Made by a program: the position numbers and the translations under genes
Part shown: positions 48,732 to 56,751 of the stretch, piece after piece
Layout: every line of letters starts with the position of its first letter
How positions within the stretch are numbered: the stretch's first letter is position 1
NCBI RefSeq assembly: GCF_032190615.1
Contig: NZ_JAVLAT010000001.1
Location: 1,434,501-1,498,500, forward strand
Direction: 5' to 3'
DNA: 64,000 bases
From: Brucella pseudogrignonensis
GTDB taxonomy: Bacteria; Pseudomonadota; Alphaproteobacteria; Rhizobiales; Rhizobiaceae
Notes under the pieces: model-generated
What the model saw: the letters and a program-made list of their open reading frames with translations, nothing else
What the model was told of the DNA's origin: nothing
Databases searched by the model: none

Positions 48732-49439
48732 TCAGCCGCCCGATGTCCCCGTCTTTTGTTCCGCTTCGAGGACTTTTTCGATTGTTGGCATGAAATTGCT
48801 GACCATGATTTCCACGCCCTTTTCATTCGGGTGCATGCCGTCTTCGAGCTGCAACTGCTTTTGTGCAGCAACTCCATCAAGGAAAAATGGATACAGCGGC
48901 ACGCCATATTTTTGCGCAAGCTTCGGATAGATCGGGTTGAACTTGTCGGCATAATCTTTGCCCATATTGGGCGGGGCGATCATGCCAGCGAGAATCACCG
49001 ATATGCCGCGTGTTTTGAGACGCGAGAGCATTTCATCAAGGTTCTTCTCGGTAATGTCGGGTGCAATCCCACGCAGCGCGTCATTGGCTCCGAGTTCCAG
49101 AATAACGAGATCTGTACCATCGGGAATAGACCAGTCGATGCGCGCCAGACCGCCGGTCGTGGTGTCGCCTGACACGCCAGCATTCTCAATGCTCACCTCA
49201 TATCCTTTGTCATCGAGCGCTTTTTCAAGTTGCTGTGGGAAGGCGGCATTTGAAGGCAGAAGATAGCCCGCCATAAGACTGTCGCCGAAGCCAACAATTT
49301 TGAAGGGTGCCAGCTGTTCGGTTGGCAATGCGTCTTCAAGCCCCGTAGGTTCTTCCTGCGCACGCGCAGCGGTAGCGATAAAAGACGCAGCTACGACAAA
49401 AATCGATAACCAAACCATGATCGAGTGTTTGAAACGCAT
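48732..49439 (-). CDS. tesA: GDSL arylesterase / lysophospholipase
   Basis: A 235-aa exported SGNH hydrolase: signal peptide to about residue 27 (AARAQ), catalytic block FGDSLMAGY, ENAGVSGDTTTGG, LELGANDALRG, and the DGMHPNEKG block with Asp and His. ATG 49439 is chosen; the frame extends 21 codons further but the signal sequence starts here. Divergent from the ABC transporter pair, the same arrangement as tesA-ybbA-ybbP in E. coli. Confidence 0.93.
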   Translation of the reverse strand: MRFKHSIMVWLSIFVVAASFIATAARAQEEPTGLEDALPTEQLAPFKIVGFGDSLMAGYLLPSNAAFPQQLEKALDDKGYEVSIENAGVSGDTTTGGLARIDWSIPDGTDLVILELGANDALRGIAPDITEKNLDEMLSRLKTRGISVILAGMIAPPNMGKDYADKFNPIYPKLAQKYGVPLYPFFLDGVAAQKQLQLEDGMHPNEKGVEIMVSNFMPTIEKVLEAEQKTGTSGG

Positions 49440-49561
49440 CGTTAGCAACCCATATCTAGCTAATTGGTGGTGGATCCACCTACATGATTCCTTCTTGCGC
49501 AAAACAAGATCATTTTTGTGACGCGCTTTGGCTCTTAATATTCATATAGGAAGAAAAACGC

Positions 49562-50302
49562 GTGACGGAACAGGTGACTTCGCTAAATCATGGCCCGATC
49601 ATCGAGCTAGAGAATGTTCATCTGACTCTGGGACATGCGGCATCATCCGTGCATGTGCTCAAAGGCGTCTCGCTATCAATTGTCCAAGGTAAGTCTGTCG
49701 GCATCGTTGGTCCGTCAGGATCGGGCAAGTCCACACTGTTGATGGTGCTGGCTGGCCTTGAGCATATCGACCGAGGCATGGTGAAAATCGCGGGCGAAAT
49801 CATAAGCCAAATGACCGAGGATCAGGCAGCTGCATTTCGCGGCGCCAATATCGGGATTGTCTTCCAGTCCTTCCACCTCATTCCAAACATGACGGCACTG
49901 GAAAATGTCGCCGTGCCGCTTGAGCTTGCAGGCCGCAGAGATGCGTTTGAAGTTGCCGAACGCGAATTGCGTGCTGTTGGCCTTGGTGAGCGTCTTACGC
50001 ATTATCCATCGGAGCTCTCGGGTGGTGAGCAGCAGCGCGTGGCAATTGCCCGTGCACTTGCGCCAAGCCCTAAAATCCTGATTGCCGATGAACCGACCGG
50101 TAATCTCGATACGGCAACTGGTCGCCAAATTGCTGATCTTTTGTTTTCCAAACAGCGTGAGAATGGCCTGACCATGGTTCTTGTCACGCATGATCCCTCG
50201 CTTGCTGCTCGTTGCGATCAGGAAATTCCGGTGCGTTCAGGCCGCATTGAAGGGCCTTCGCAACAAGAGCCGGTCCTTGAAACAGCGGTGGCAGGCCGAT
50301 GA
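49562..50302 (+). CDS. ABC transporter ATP-binding protein, LolD/YbbA type
   Basis: A 246-aa ATPase: Walker A GPSGSGKST, signature LSGGEQQRVAIARALA, Walker B ILIADEPTGNLD. GTG start at 49562. The ATGA overlap with the permease gene confirms the pair. Similar to YbbA, which with YbbP forms a MacB-like exporter next to tesA. Confidence 0.92.
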   Translation: MTEQVTSLNHGPIIELENVHLTLGHAASSVHVLKGVSLSIVQGKSVGIVGPSGSGKSTLLMVLAGLEHIDRGMVKIAGEIISQMTEDQAAAFRGANIGIVFQSFHLIPNMTALENVAVPLELAGRRDAFEVAERELRAVGLGERLTHYPSELSGGEQQRVAIARALAPSPKILIADEPTGNLDTATGRQIADLLFSKQRENGLTMVLVTHDPSLAARCDQEIPVRSGRIEGPSQQEPVLETAVAGR

Positions 50303-52848
50303 GCAGGCTTGCTTCCTTCTCGCTCGCTCTGCGCTTTGCGCTGCGTGAAATGCGCGGCGGGCTTTCCGGCTTCTATATCTTTCTCGCCTGTATCGCGCTG
50401 GGTGTCGCTGCCATTGGTGGCGTGAATTCGGTTGCTCGCTCCGTCAGCACTGGCATTGCAGCCGAGGGACAGAGCATTCTTGGTGGCGACGTGAGCTTTG
50501 CGCTTAACCAGCGCGAAGCAAGCGCTGAGGAGCGCGCTTTCATCGACAGCCAAGGCAAGGTCGCCGAAAGTGCTACCATGCGCTCCATGGCGCGTCTGCC
50601 GGATGGGTCGGATCAGTCGCTGGTCGAAGTGAAGGCGGTTGATGCTGTCTATCCGCTTTATGGCACGTTGAAAGTAGTACCTGAGCTTTCGCTTGATGAC
50701 ATGACGAAACAGCAGGACGGAGCCTACGGTGCCGCTGTCAGTCAGGATTTCCTCAATCGTATGGGTGTTCAGCTTGGAACGAAAGTGCTGCTTGGTTCTC
50801 AAATTTTTGAGCTGCGGGCGCTGATCGAAAGCGAACCTGACCTTCTGTCATCGGGCTTTAATTTTGCGCCGCGTTTTCTGGTTTCGATGGATGGCCTTCG
50901 CGCGTCTGGCCTGATCCAGCCCGGAAGCCTCGTTGATCATATCTACAAGGTGGCTTTGCCTGATGGCGTGTCCGATTCTGCAATCGCGCAATTGCGCGAA
51001 CGCGCTACCGCCGACTTCCCCGACGCTGGCTGGAACATTCGTTCGCGCAACAATGCAGCACCGGCATTGACTGCCAATATTGAACGTTTTTCGCAGTTTC
51101 TCACGCTGGTCGGCCTGACCGCCTTAATCGTCGGCGGCGTTGGTGTCGCGAATGCCGTGCGTGCCTATCTTGATGGCAAGCGTGGCGTGATTGCGACGTT
51201 TAAATCGCTCGGCGCACCGGCGCGTTTTGCTGTGCTGGTCTATCTGGTGCAGATCATGGTCATCGGTTTGATTGGCATCCTGCTTGGTCTGGTGCTTGCC
51301 GCGATCATTCCGTATGCCGCCGCTTGGGCGCTTGCCAATTATTTGCCCGTTGCGGGTGGCGGTGGTTTCTTCCCGCAAGCGCTTGCTCTGGCGGCGGTCT
51401 TTGGGCTGATCACAACGCTTGCCTTTGCCATTATCCCGCTTGGCCGGGCGCGAAACATTCCAGCGACTGCACTGTTCCGCGAACAGGGGTTTGAGCAACG
51501 CGGATTGCCGCCATTTTTCTATCTGGCGCTTGCGGTTCTGCTGATTGCTGCTCTTGCAGGGCTCGCGCTTTACGTCGCTTATGATCGACGAATCGCTGCG
51601 ATCTTCATCGTCTCATCCATTGCTGCCTTTGGTGTTTTGCGGCTGGTCGCGGATGGGATCCGCTGGCTGGCGCGTCGTGCGCCGCGTACACGCTCAACCG
51701 CCTTTCGTCTGGCGATTGGCAATATCTATCGCCCCGGCGCACTAACCCCTTCTGTTGTGCTTTCGCTTGGTCTCGGCCTCACGCTGATGGTGGCGATTGC
51801 GCTGATCGACGGTAATCTGCGTCGTCAGGTGACGGAGAATATCCCTGCACAAGCGCCGGACTTCTTCTTTGTCGATATTCAGAACAACGACATTGACGAT
51901 TTCACCAAGCTTGTGAGCGGCATTGTGCCGGATGGCAAACTTACCTCCGGCCCGATGCTGCGCGGTCGTATCGTTGCTTTTAACGGCACCAATGTTCGTG
52001 ACATGACCATTCCGCCGGAGGCTGCATGGGTGCTGCGCGGTGATCGTGGCATTACCTTTGCCGACAAAGTTCCTGAAAACTCGACGCTGACCGAGGGCGA
52101 ATGGTGGCCGGAAAATTACTCCGGCGAGCCGCTTGTTTCTTTCGCAGAGCGTGAAGGCAAAGAGCTTGGGCTGAAGCTTGGCGATACGGTTACTGTCAAT
52201 GTGCTTGGCCGTAATATCAATGCCAAGATTGCAAGCTTCCGGCAGTTGCAATGGGAAACATTGGCGATGAATTTCGTCATGGTGTTCTCGCCCAACACGT
52301 TTGCCGGTGCGCCTGCCACATGGCTTGCCACGCTGACTATTCCTGATGGTCAGAAGAATTTGGCTCCCGATGTTTTGCGGCAGGTTACAAAAACATGGCC
52401 AGCCATTACCACTGTGAGTGTGACGGATGCGCTTGATGTGGCGAATGATCTGATCAGCCAGCTTGCAACGGCAATACGCGCGGCAGCTTCGATTGCGCTT
52501 GCAGCTTCAGTGTTGGTGCTGGGCGGTGCTCTGGCTGCGGGTAACCGCGCCCGTGTTCACGACGCAGTGGTCTTGAAAACGCTGGGCGCCACGCGTGGCA
52601 CGCTGATCAGCGCCTATATCATCGAATATATGCTGCTGGGTCTTGCAACGGCGGTCTTTGCGCTGGTCGCGGGCGGTGTCGCCGGTTGGTATGTGGTGGT
52701 GGAAGTGATGAAGCTCAAAGCACAGTTCCTGCCAGATGTTGCACTGATGACGGTTGGTGTCGCTCTGGTGCTGACTGTCGGTTTTGGTCTGGCAGGTACA
52801 TGGCGTGTGCTGGGTCAGAAGCCTGCAAATGTGCTTCGGACCTTATGA
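50299..52848 (+). CDS. ABC transporter permease, FtsX/YbbP type
   Basis: An 849-aa membrane protein with two FtsX-like domains: helices near 25-45 and 255-440, then a second set near 720-840 (ASVLVLGGALAAGNRARVHDAVVLKTLGATRGTLISAYIIEYMLLG), with large periplasmic domains between. Partner of the upstream ATPase; may move lipids or lipoproteins between membrane and periplasm. Confidence 0.92.
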   Translation: MSRLASFSLALRFALREMRGGLSGFYIFLACIALGVAAIGGVNSVARSVSTGIAAEGQSILGGDVSFALNQREASAEERAFIDSQGKVAESATMRSMARLPDGSDQSLVEVKAVDAVYPLYGTLKVVPELSLDDMTKQQDGAYGAAVSQDFLNRMGVQLGTKVLLGSQIFELRALIESEPDLLSSGFNFAPRFLVSMDGLRASGLIQPGSLVDHIYKVALPDGVSDSAIAQLRERATADFPDAGWNIRSRNNAAPALTANIERFSQFLTLVGLTALIVGGVGVANAVRAYLDGKRGVIATFKSLGAPARFAVLVYLVQIMVIGLIGILLGLVLAAIIPYAAAWALANYLPVAGGGGFFPQALALAAVFGLITTLAFAIIPLGRARNIPATALFREQGFEQRGLPPFFYLALAVLLIAALAGLALYVAYDRRIAAIFIVSSIAAFGVLRLVADGIRWLARRAPRTRSTAFRLAIGNIYRPGALTPSVVLSLGLGLTLMVAIALIDGNLRRQVTENIPAQAPDFFFVDIQNNDIDDFTKLVSGIVPDGKLTSGPMLRGRIVAFNGTNVRDMTIPPEAAWVLRGDRGITFADKVPENSTLTEGEWWPENYSGEPLVSFAEREGKELGLKLGDTVTVNVLGRNINAKIASFRQLQWETLAMNFVMVFSPNTFAGAPATWLATLTIPDGQKNLAPDVLRQVTKTWPAITTVSVTDALDVANDLISQLATAIRAAASIALAASVLVLGGALAAGNRARVHDAVVLKTLGATRGTLISAYIIEYMLLGLATAVFALVAGGVAGWYVVVEVMKLKAQFLPDVALMTVGVALVLTVGFGLAGTWRVLGQKPANVLRTL

Positions 52849-52888
52849 AGCATTTGTAATGTGGAAGCTTAAAATCGCTTAAGCCTTT

Positions 52889-52918
52889 GGATCGCATGGA
52901 TAATGCGATCCGTATTTC
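52889..52918 (+). terminator. Rho-independent terminator after the permease gene
   Basis: Perfect 9-bp stem GGATCGCAT / ATGCGATCC with loop GGATA, then GTATTT. Short T tract. Confidence 0.6.
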
Positions 52919-53000
52919 AACCAGCATTATCACGATTTTTTTCAAGTAGTACTTGTGTGAGAGGTTTAAAATCCCCATAATAAAACGCAGGCATGCTGGG

Positions 53001-53061
53001 GTCCCGCCAGCGGCGCCTGGGAGCGGCTCGAAATGAGCCTGACCTCGACACCGGACGGGAC
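53001..53061 (+). promoter_or_regulatory. ybhL leader RNA
   Basis: Outer stem GTCCCG (53001-53006) / CGGGAC (53056-53061) encloses a GC-rich structure with the hairpin GGCTC-GAAAT-GAGCC (53025-53039). It stands directly upstream of a YbhL/Bax-inhibitor-1 gene, the position of the Rfam ybhL leader of Rhizobiales. Recognition is by position and fold, not by a covariance search. Confidence 0.65.
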
Positions 53062-53081
53062 AACGCAAAAGGATTTAAGTC

Positions 53082-53864
53082 ATGGCTGACTTTCGCAATA
53101 TTCAGGCACAGCAGAGGCCGGTAGGTGGCGCTCGGGTTGGTGCCGACATCGATCAGGGGCTCCGCAGCTATATGCTCGGCGTCTACAATATGATGGCAAT
53201 TGGTCTGGTTGTTACCGGCCTTGCTGCATTGGCTGTTTCATCGCTGGCCGTTACAACCGATCCGTCTGCAGCGGTTGCGCAGATGGCAAACGGCAAGATG
53301 CTTACTGCACTTGGTGCTGCTCTTTACACATCGCCGCTGCGCTGGGTTGTTATGCTCGCGCCGCTCGCAGCCGTATTCTTCCTGAGCTTCCGTATTGAAC
53401 GTCTGTCGGTTTCGACCGCAAGCGCCGTTTTCTGGGGCTACGCAGCGCTCGTCGGTCTGTCGCTGTCGTCGATCTTTCTGGTTTACACTGGTCAGAGCAT
53501 CGTTCGCACCTTCTTCGTGACCGCTGCTTCTTTCGGCGCGCTCTCGCTCTATGGTTACACAACCAAGCGTGATCTGTCGGCAATGGGCTCGTTCCTGATG
53601 ATGGGTCTATTCGGCCTGATCATCGCTTCTGTCGTTAACATTTTCCTCGGCTCCACCGCGCTGCAGTTTGCAATCTCGGTGATCGGCGTTCTGATCTTCG
53701 CAGGTTTGACCGCTTACGACACACAGTCGATCAAGGAAATGTACTTTGAAGGAGATTCTGCGGATTCGCAGGGCCGTAAGGTTGTTATGGGCGCGCTGCG
53801 TCTGTACCTCGACTTCATCAACATGTTCATGTTCCTGCTTCAGTTCATGGGCAACCGTGACTAA
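53082..53864 (+). CDS. Bax inhibitor-1/YccA family membrane protein (YbhL-like)
   Basis: A 260-aa protein with seven membrane helices; MADFRNIQAQQRPVGGARVGADIDQGLRSYMLGVYNMMAIGLVVTGLAALAVSS opens it, and GLTAYDTQSIKEMYFEGDSADSQGRKVVMGALRLYLDFINMFMFLLQFMGNRD is the conserved BI-1 C-terminus with Asp pairs implicated in pH-sensitive calcium leak. AAAGGATTTAAGTC precedes the ATG. Leader RNA upstream, terminator downstream. Confidence 0.93.
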   Translation: MADFRNIQAQQRPVGGARVGADIDQGLRSYMLGVYNMMAIGLVVTGLAALAVSSLAVTTDPSAAVAQMANGKMLTALGAALYTSPLRWVVMLAPLAAVFFLSFRIERLSVSTASAVFWGYAALVGLSLSSIFLVYTGQSIVRTFFVTAASFGALSLYGYTTKRDLSAMGSFLMMGLFGLIIASVVNIFLGSTALQFAISVIGVLIFAGLTAYDTQSIKEMYFEGDSADSQGRKVVMGALRLYLDFINMFMFLLQFMGNRD

Positions 53865-53887
53865 TCACTTCGGAATAGAATGATGAG

Positions 53888-53916
53888 AAAGGGCAGCGGA
53901 AACGCTGCCCTTTTTG
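53888..53916 (+). terminator. Rho-independent terminator of the BI-1 gene
   Basis: AAAGGGCAGCG / CGCTGCCCTTT stem, GAAA loop, then TTTTTGC. Confidence 0.9.
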
Positions 53917-53984
53917 CTTTTCAAACGGGATACTTGGAGTCATGTTACAGCTGGTAATTTCAAACTGAGTCCCGTCCTTTCAAC

Positions 53985-54527
53985 ATGCCCCTTATTCGCG
54001 ATTTCAAATTCACCGACATTGAAGCCATCACGACAATCTATACAGAGGCTGTGCTGAACGGCTCAGGTTCTTATGATATCGAGCCGCCGACACTTGAAGA
54101 CATGACGCGCCGTTTCGCGAGCTTTGTCGAACAGGGCTTTCCAATTCTGGTTGCCGAAGAAAACGGGCTGGTTCTGGGCTATGCCTATATCAGCTATTTC
54201 CGCACTCGCCCGGCTTATCGCTGGCTTGCGGAGGATTCGATCTATATCGCACCCGATGCGAAGGGGAAGGGCGTCGGCAAGCTTCTGCTTGGTGAACTCA
54301 TCAAACGCGCAACAGCGCTCGGCTTCCGCCAGTTGCTGGCAGTGGTTGGTGATGGCGAGCATAATATTGGCTCAGTAAAGCTGCATGAGAGCCTTGGCTA
54401 TGTCCATTGTGGCCGCATTCAGGGTTCGGGCTTCAAGCATGGTCGTTGGCTCGATACGGTGCTTATGCAGTTGCCGCTCAATGGCGGCTGTTTGGTTGAA
54501 CCCGGACCGATGCCGCTGACTGAATAA
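53985..54527 (+). CDS. GNAT acetyltransferase, phosphinothricin acetyltransferase-like
   Basis: A 180-aa enzyme: EDSIYIAPDAKGKGVGKLLLGELIKRATALGFRQLLAVVGDGEHNIGSVKLHESLGYVHCGRIQGSGFKHGRWLDTVLMQLPL shows the acetyl-CoA site (A-K-G-K-G-V-G) and Pat-family C-terminus. Might acetylate phosphinothricin, methionine sulfoximine or related compounds; native substrate unknown. Confidence 0.88.
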   Translation: MPLIRDFKFTDIEAITTIYTEAVLNGSGSYDIEPPTLEDMTRRFASFVEQGFPILVAEENGLVLGYAYISYFRTRPAYRWLAEDSIYIAPDAKGKGVGKLLLGELIKRATALGFRQLLAVVGDGEHNIGSVKLHESLGYVHCGRIQGSGFKHGRWLDTVLMQLPLNGGCLVEPGPMPLTE

Positions 54528-54529
54528 AA

Positions 54530-54624
54530 GCGCATCCCAAAAAGTGCGAAGCGGTTTTTGGATAAGATGCGCGTCAAAAAGAGCAGCATCCCAAAAAGTG
54601 CGAAGCGGTTTTTGGCTGAGATGC
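54530..54624. repeat. Tandem pair of short palindromic intergenic repeats
   Basis: Two copies, 54530-54572 (GCGCATC...GATGCGC) and 54586-54624 (GCATC...GATGC), share CCCAAAAAGTGCGAAGCGG. Both are variants of the core at 5705 and lie between convergent genes, where they may act as terminators. Confidence 0.7.
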
Positions 54625-54629
54625 CTTCC

Positions 54630-55034
54630 TTAATTGCCTACGAGCTTCAGGCTTTTATCGAAAACGCGCAGCACGCGTTCAAGTTCGTGTCCGCGTTTCA
54701 TAATCAGCCCGCTCGCAGCAATAACAGAATAAACGCCCTGTTTCTGCGCAAGCTTTGGGTTTTTCTCAACACGAAACAACGGAACTTCGCTGGCGCGCCG
54801 AAAGATGGAGAAAACCGCTCTGTCAGCAAGGTGGTCGATTGCATAATCGCGCCACGCGCCTGTCGCGACCATGCGACCATAAATATTGAGGATTTTTCCC
54901 AGTTCGTGCCTGTCAAAACGAACCGTCGGCGATTGCGGACGTGATGGGCCAAGAGGGATTACTTTTGGCGTTGCCGATATAGGAGAAATGGGTTGCGATG
55001 ATTGATCTTCATTCGCAGCGCTTGGAATATCCAT
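54630..55034 (-). CDS. DUF2794 domain protein
   Basis: A 134-aa protein with the DUF2794 core VRFDRHELGKILNIYGRMVATGAWRDYAIDHLADRAVFSIFRRASEVPLFRVEKNPKLAQKQGVYSVIAASGLIMKRGHELERVLRVF. Conserved in Rhizobiales, function unknown. ATG 55034 has AAAGGA upstream; the 17-codon longer frame is not needed. Confidence 0.88.
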   Translation of the reverse strand: MDIPSAANEDQSSQPISPISATPKVIPLGPSRPQSPTVRFDRHELGKILNIYGRMVATGAWRDYAIDHLADRAVFSIFRRASEVPLFRVEKNPKLAQKQGVYSVIAASGLIMKRGHELERVLRVFDKSLKLVGN

Positions 55035-55469
55035 TGTGTTCCTTTCATCGCGGAATGGGTCGTGAAGGGAATGAGCAAGCGGCAATATCTTGCTTCAGAG
55101 TGCTATGGTGATGCTTTTATTAAATCATTGCAAGGTTGTGTTTGTAGGCTAGCGCTCACTCTCTGATTGGTCTATACAAACCACATCCCAATTAGTTGTA
55201 TATTAGCCGATCACGAAAAGAGAATGTCTGTTCTCAATGGTGATTGCTGGCCACATTTTGGCCTTGTCAAATTCGCATTCCGGCCCGATTCTGTGGCATA
55301 TATTAGCGCGTTGCCTGAGACGGTTCGGTCCGGGTATGTCCGACCCCAAGCCCCCCGCCCAAAGGACTGCCCGAACCGAACCAACCTCTGACGGCTAGCT
55401 GTTCAGACAGCGGCGACATTTCCCGAAATGACAAAGTAATGTTATACGCTGATACGTCACGCTTTGAGG
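55035..55469. other. Gene-free region with a long GC-rich hairpin
   Basis: About 435 bases. GGTTCGGTCCGGG (55322-55334) pairs with CCCGAACCGAACC (55370-55382) at 12 of 13 positions around a C-rich 35-base loop; TATATT at 55300 precedes it by about 20 bases and could be a -10. No tRNA fold, SRP or 6S consensus was recognised. Confidence 0.35.
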
Positions 55470-56288
55470 TCAAAGAGCCAGCGAATTTTTCTGCTTGAAG
55501 ATTGCTGCACCGTGAATAGGCCCAAGAGCCTTTTCACTGTTGCTTTCCTGCAAAAGGACCGCGCAACCGCTCACGTCCTTCCGGGTGAGTTCCGACGCTG
55601 GCAGCTCGATTTTCAGCGCTTTGCCATCCCACATGCCGATTGTGTTGATGTCTGTCACGCTATTGCGATAGGTAACAGACTGACCGGCGTTTTCGCCTTT
55701 GTCGATCGGGATTGTCACCGAATCGCGCAGATAAAACATCACAATGTGCACAGGCTTTTCCGGCTTTTCACCGGCTGCAATCTCAATCGAAAGACGGCCG
55801 TCATCCAGTTTAGTGATCGAAACGGGTACATTGAGCTTGTTGTCTGTGAGATGTGCTTTCACGACTTCAGCGTCATTGCCGTTCATTTCAGCAACACCAT
55901 TGACGATTGCCTGCGGTGTATAAACCATCTTCGCATTGAATGAATTGCGATAGGCATTCTGGCGGTCAGTATTATCCTGAGAGGCAAGCGTATCGCGCCA
56001 TCCCATATAATCCCAGTAATTGACGTGAAACGACAGCGCCAGAACGTTTGGATCATCCGCATAGGATGCCAGATTCTTGTCGGCCTGCGGGCAGGATTTG
56101 CAGCCCTGGCTGGTATAAAGCTCAAGTACCGATGTGCGCGTACTGCTGTCCTGTGCCTTTGCAGCACCACTCATTGACAGGCATCCAGTGAACGCCATCC
56201 CCAGTGCAGCACAAACACAACGCAGACCGGGAGCGCACTCGTCGGAAAGCCATGTATATGTCCCATTGAAAGGGGAGTGGAAGGTCAC
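55470..56288 (-). CDS. DUF1223 thioredoxin-fold exported protein
   Basis: About 272 aa (start uncertain). A hydrophobic signal segment (LRCVCAALGMAFTGCLSMSGAAKAQ) precedes the DUF1223 domain VLELYTSQGCKSCPQADKNLASYADDPNVLALSFHVNYWDYMGW with a CxxC. GTG 56288 gives the long form; ATG 56198 would leave a very short signal. Probably periplasmic and redox-linked; role unknown. Confidence 0.82.
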   Translation of the reverse strand: MTFHSPFNGTYTWLSDECAPGLRCVCAALGMAFTGCLSMSGAAKAQDSSTRTSVLELYTSQGCKSCPQADKNLASYADDPNVLALSFHVNYWDYMGWRDTLASQDNTDRQNAYRNSFNAKMVYTPQAIVNGVAEMNGNDAEVVKAHLTDNKLNVPVSITKLDDGRLSIEIAAGEKPEKPVHIVMFYLRDSVTIPIDKGENAGQSVTYRNSVTDINTIGMWDGKALKIELPASELTRKDVSGCAVLLQESNSEKALGPIHGAAIFKQKNSLAL

Positions 56289-56478
56289 TTTGGTTTCATC
56301 CTGTTATAATTGACGCTGACATCTATTATGTAGGAATTGCGACGATCAATAGGAAGTCACGTTGCAGTGAGTTTTGTCGCAGTTTTTGTCATATGGGTGT
56401 TTCGTTTATCCCACGCTTGGGCTTGCTTGCGATAAGTGTGGCTCACGCACAATTATACAACGACGGGACTGAGAGAAT

Positions 56479-56697
56479 ATGAGGGCGAGTTTAAGAGAAA
56501 AGGCCATCGCTATTTGCGATGAAAAAATCGCGAAGAAGGGCGAGACCGTCGGCATTTTCTTTTATGCATTCTTTGCCAATAAGAACTCAGACCCAGACCT
56601 GCTTATGGAAGCAGCGGAATGGTGGATTAAAACCCATAAGCTCGATCACTTTGAAAAAGCTCTCAAAATCAGGGAAATGATTCGTTCGGGGCTATAA
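56479..56697 (+). CDS. Small protein of unknown function
   Basis: Encodes 72 aa: MRASLREKAIAICDEKIAKKGETVGIFFYAFFANKNSDPDLLMEAAEWWIKTHKLDHFEKALKIREMIRSGL. GAGAGAAT precedes the ATG and a terminator follows immediately, supporting a real gene. Mostly helical; no family recognised. Confidence 0.65.
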   Translation: MRASLREKAIAICDEKIAKKGETVGIFFYAFFANKNSDPDLLMEAAEWWIKTHKLDHFEKALKIREMIRSGL

Positions 56698-56703
56698 ATG
56701 GAA

Positions 56704-56736
56704 AAGCCGCCGGAATTCTCCAGCGGCCTTTTTGTT
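56704..56736. terminator. Bidirectional terminator between the 72-aa gene and acnA
   Basis: AAAAGCCGC...GCGGCCTTTTT stem with an imperfect centre; T-rich on both strands. Confidence 0.75.
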
Positions 56737-56751
56737 TTATAAACGCGCTGA

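Noticed and set aside
55300..55390. 6S or SRP RNA
   Set aside because: Neither the 6S open bubble nor the SRP GGAAGG/AGCAG signature is present.
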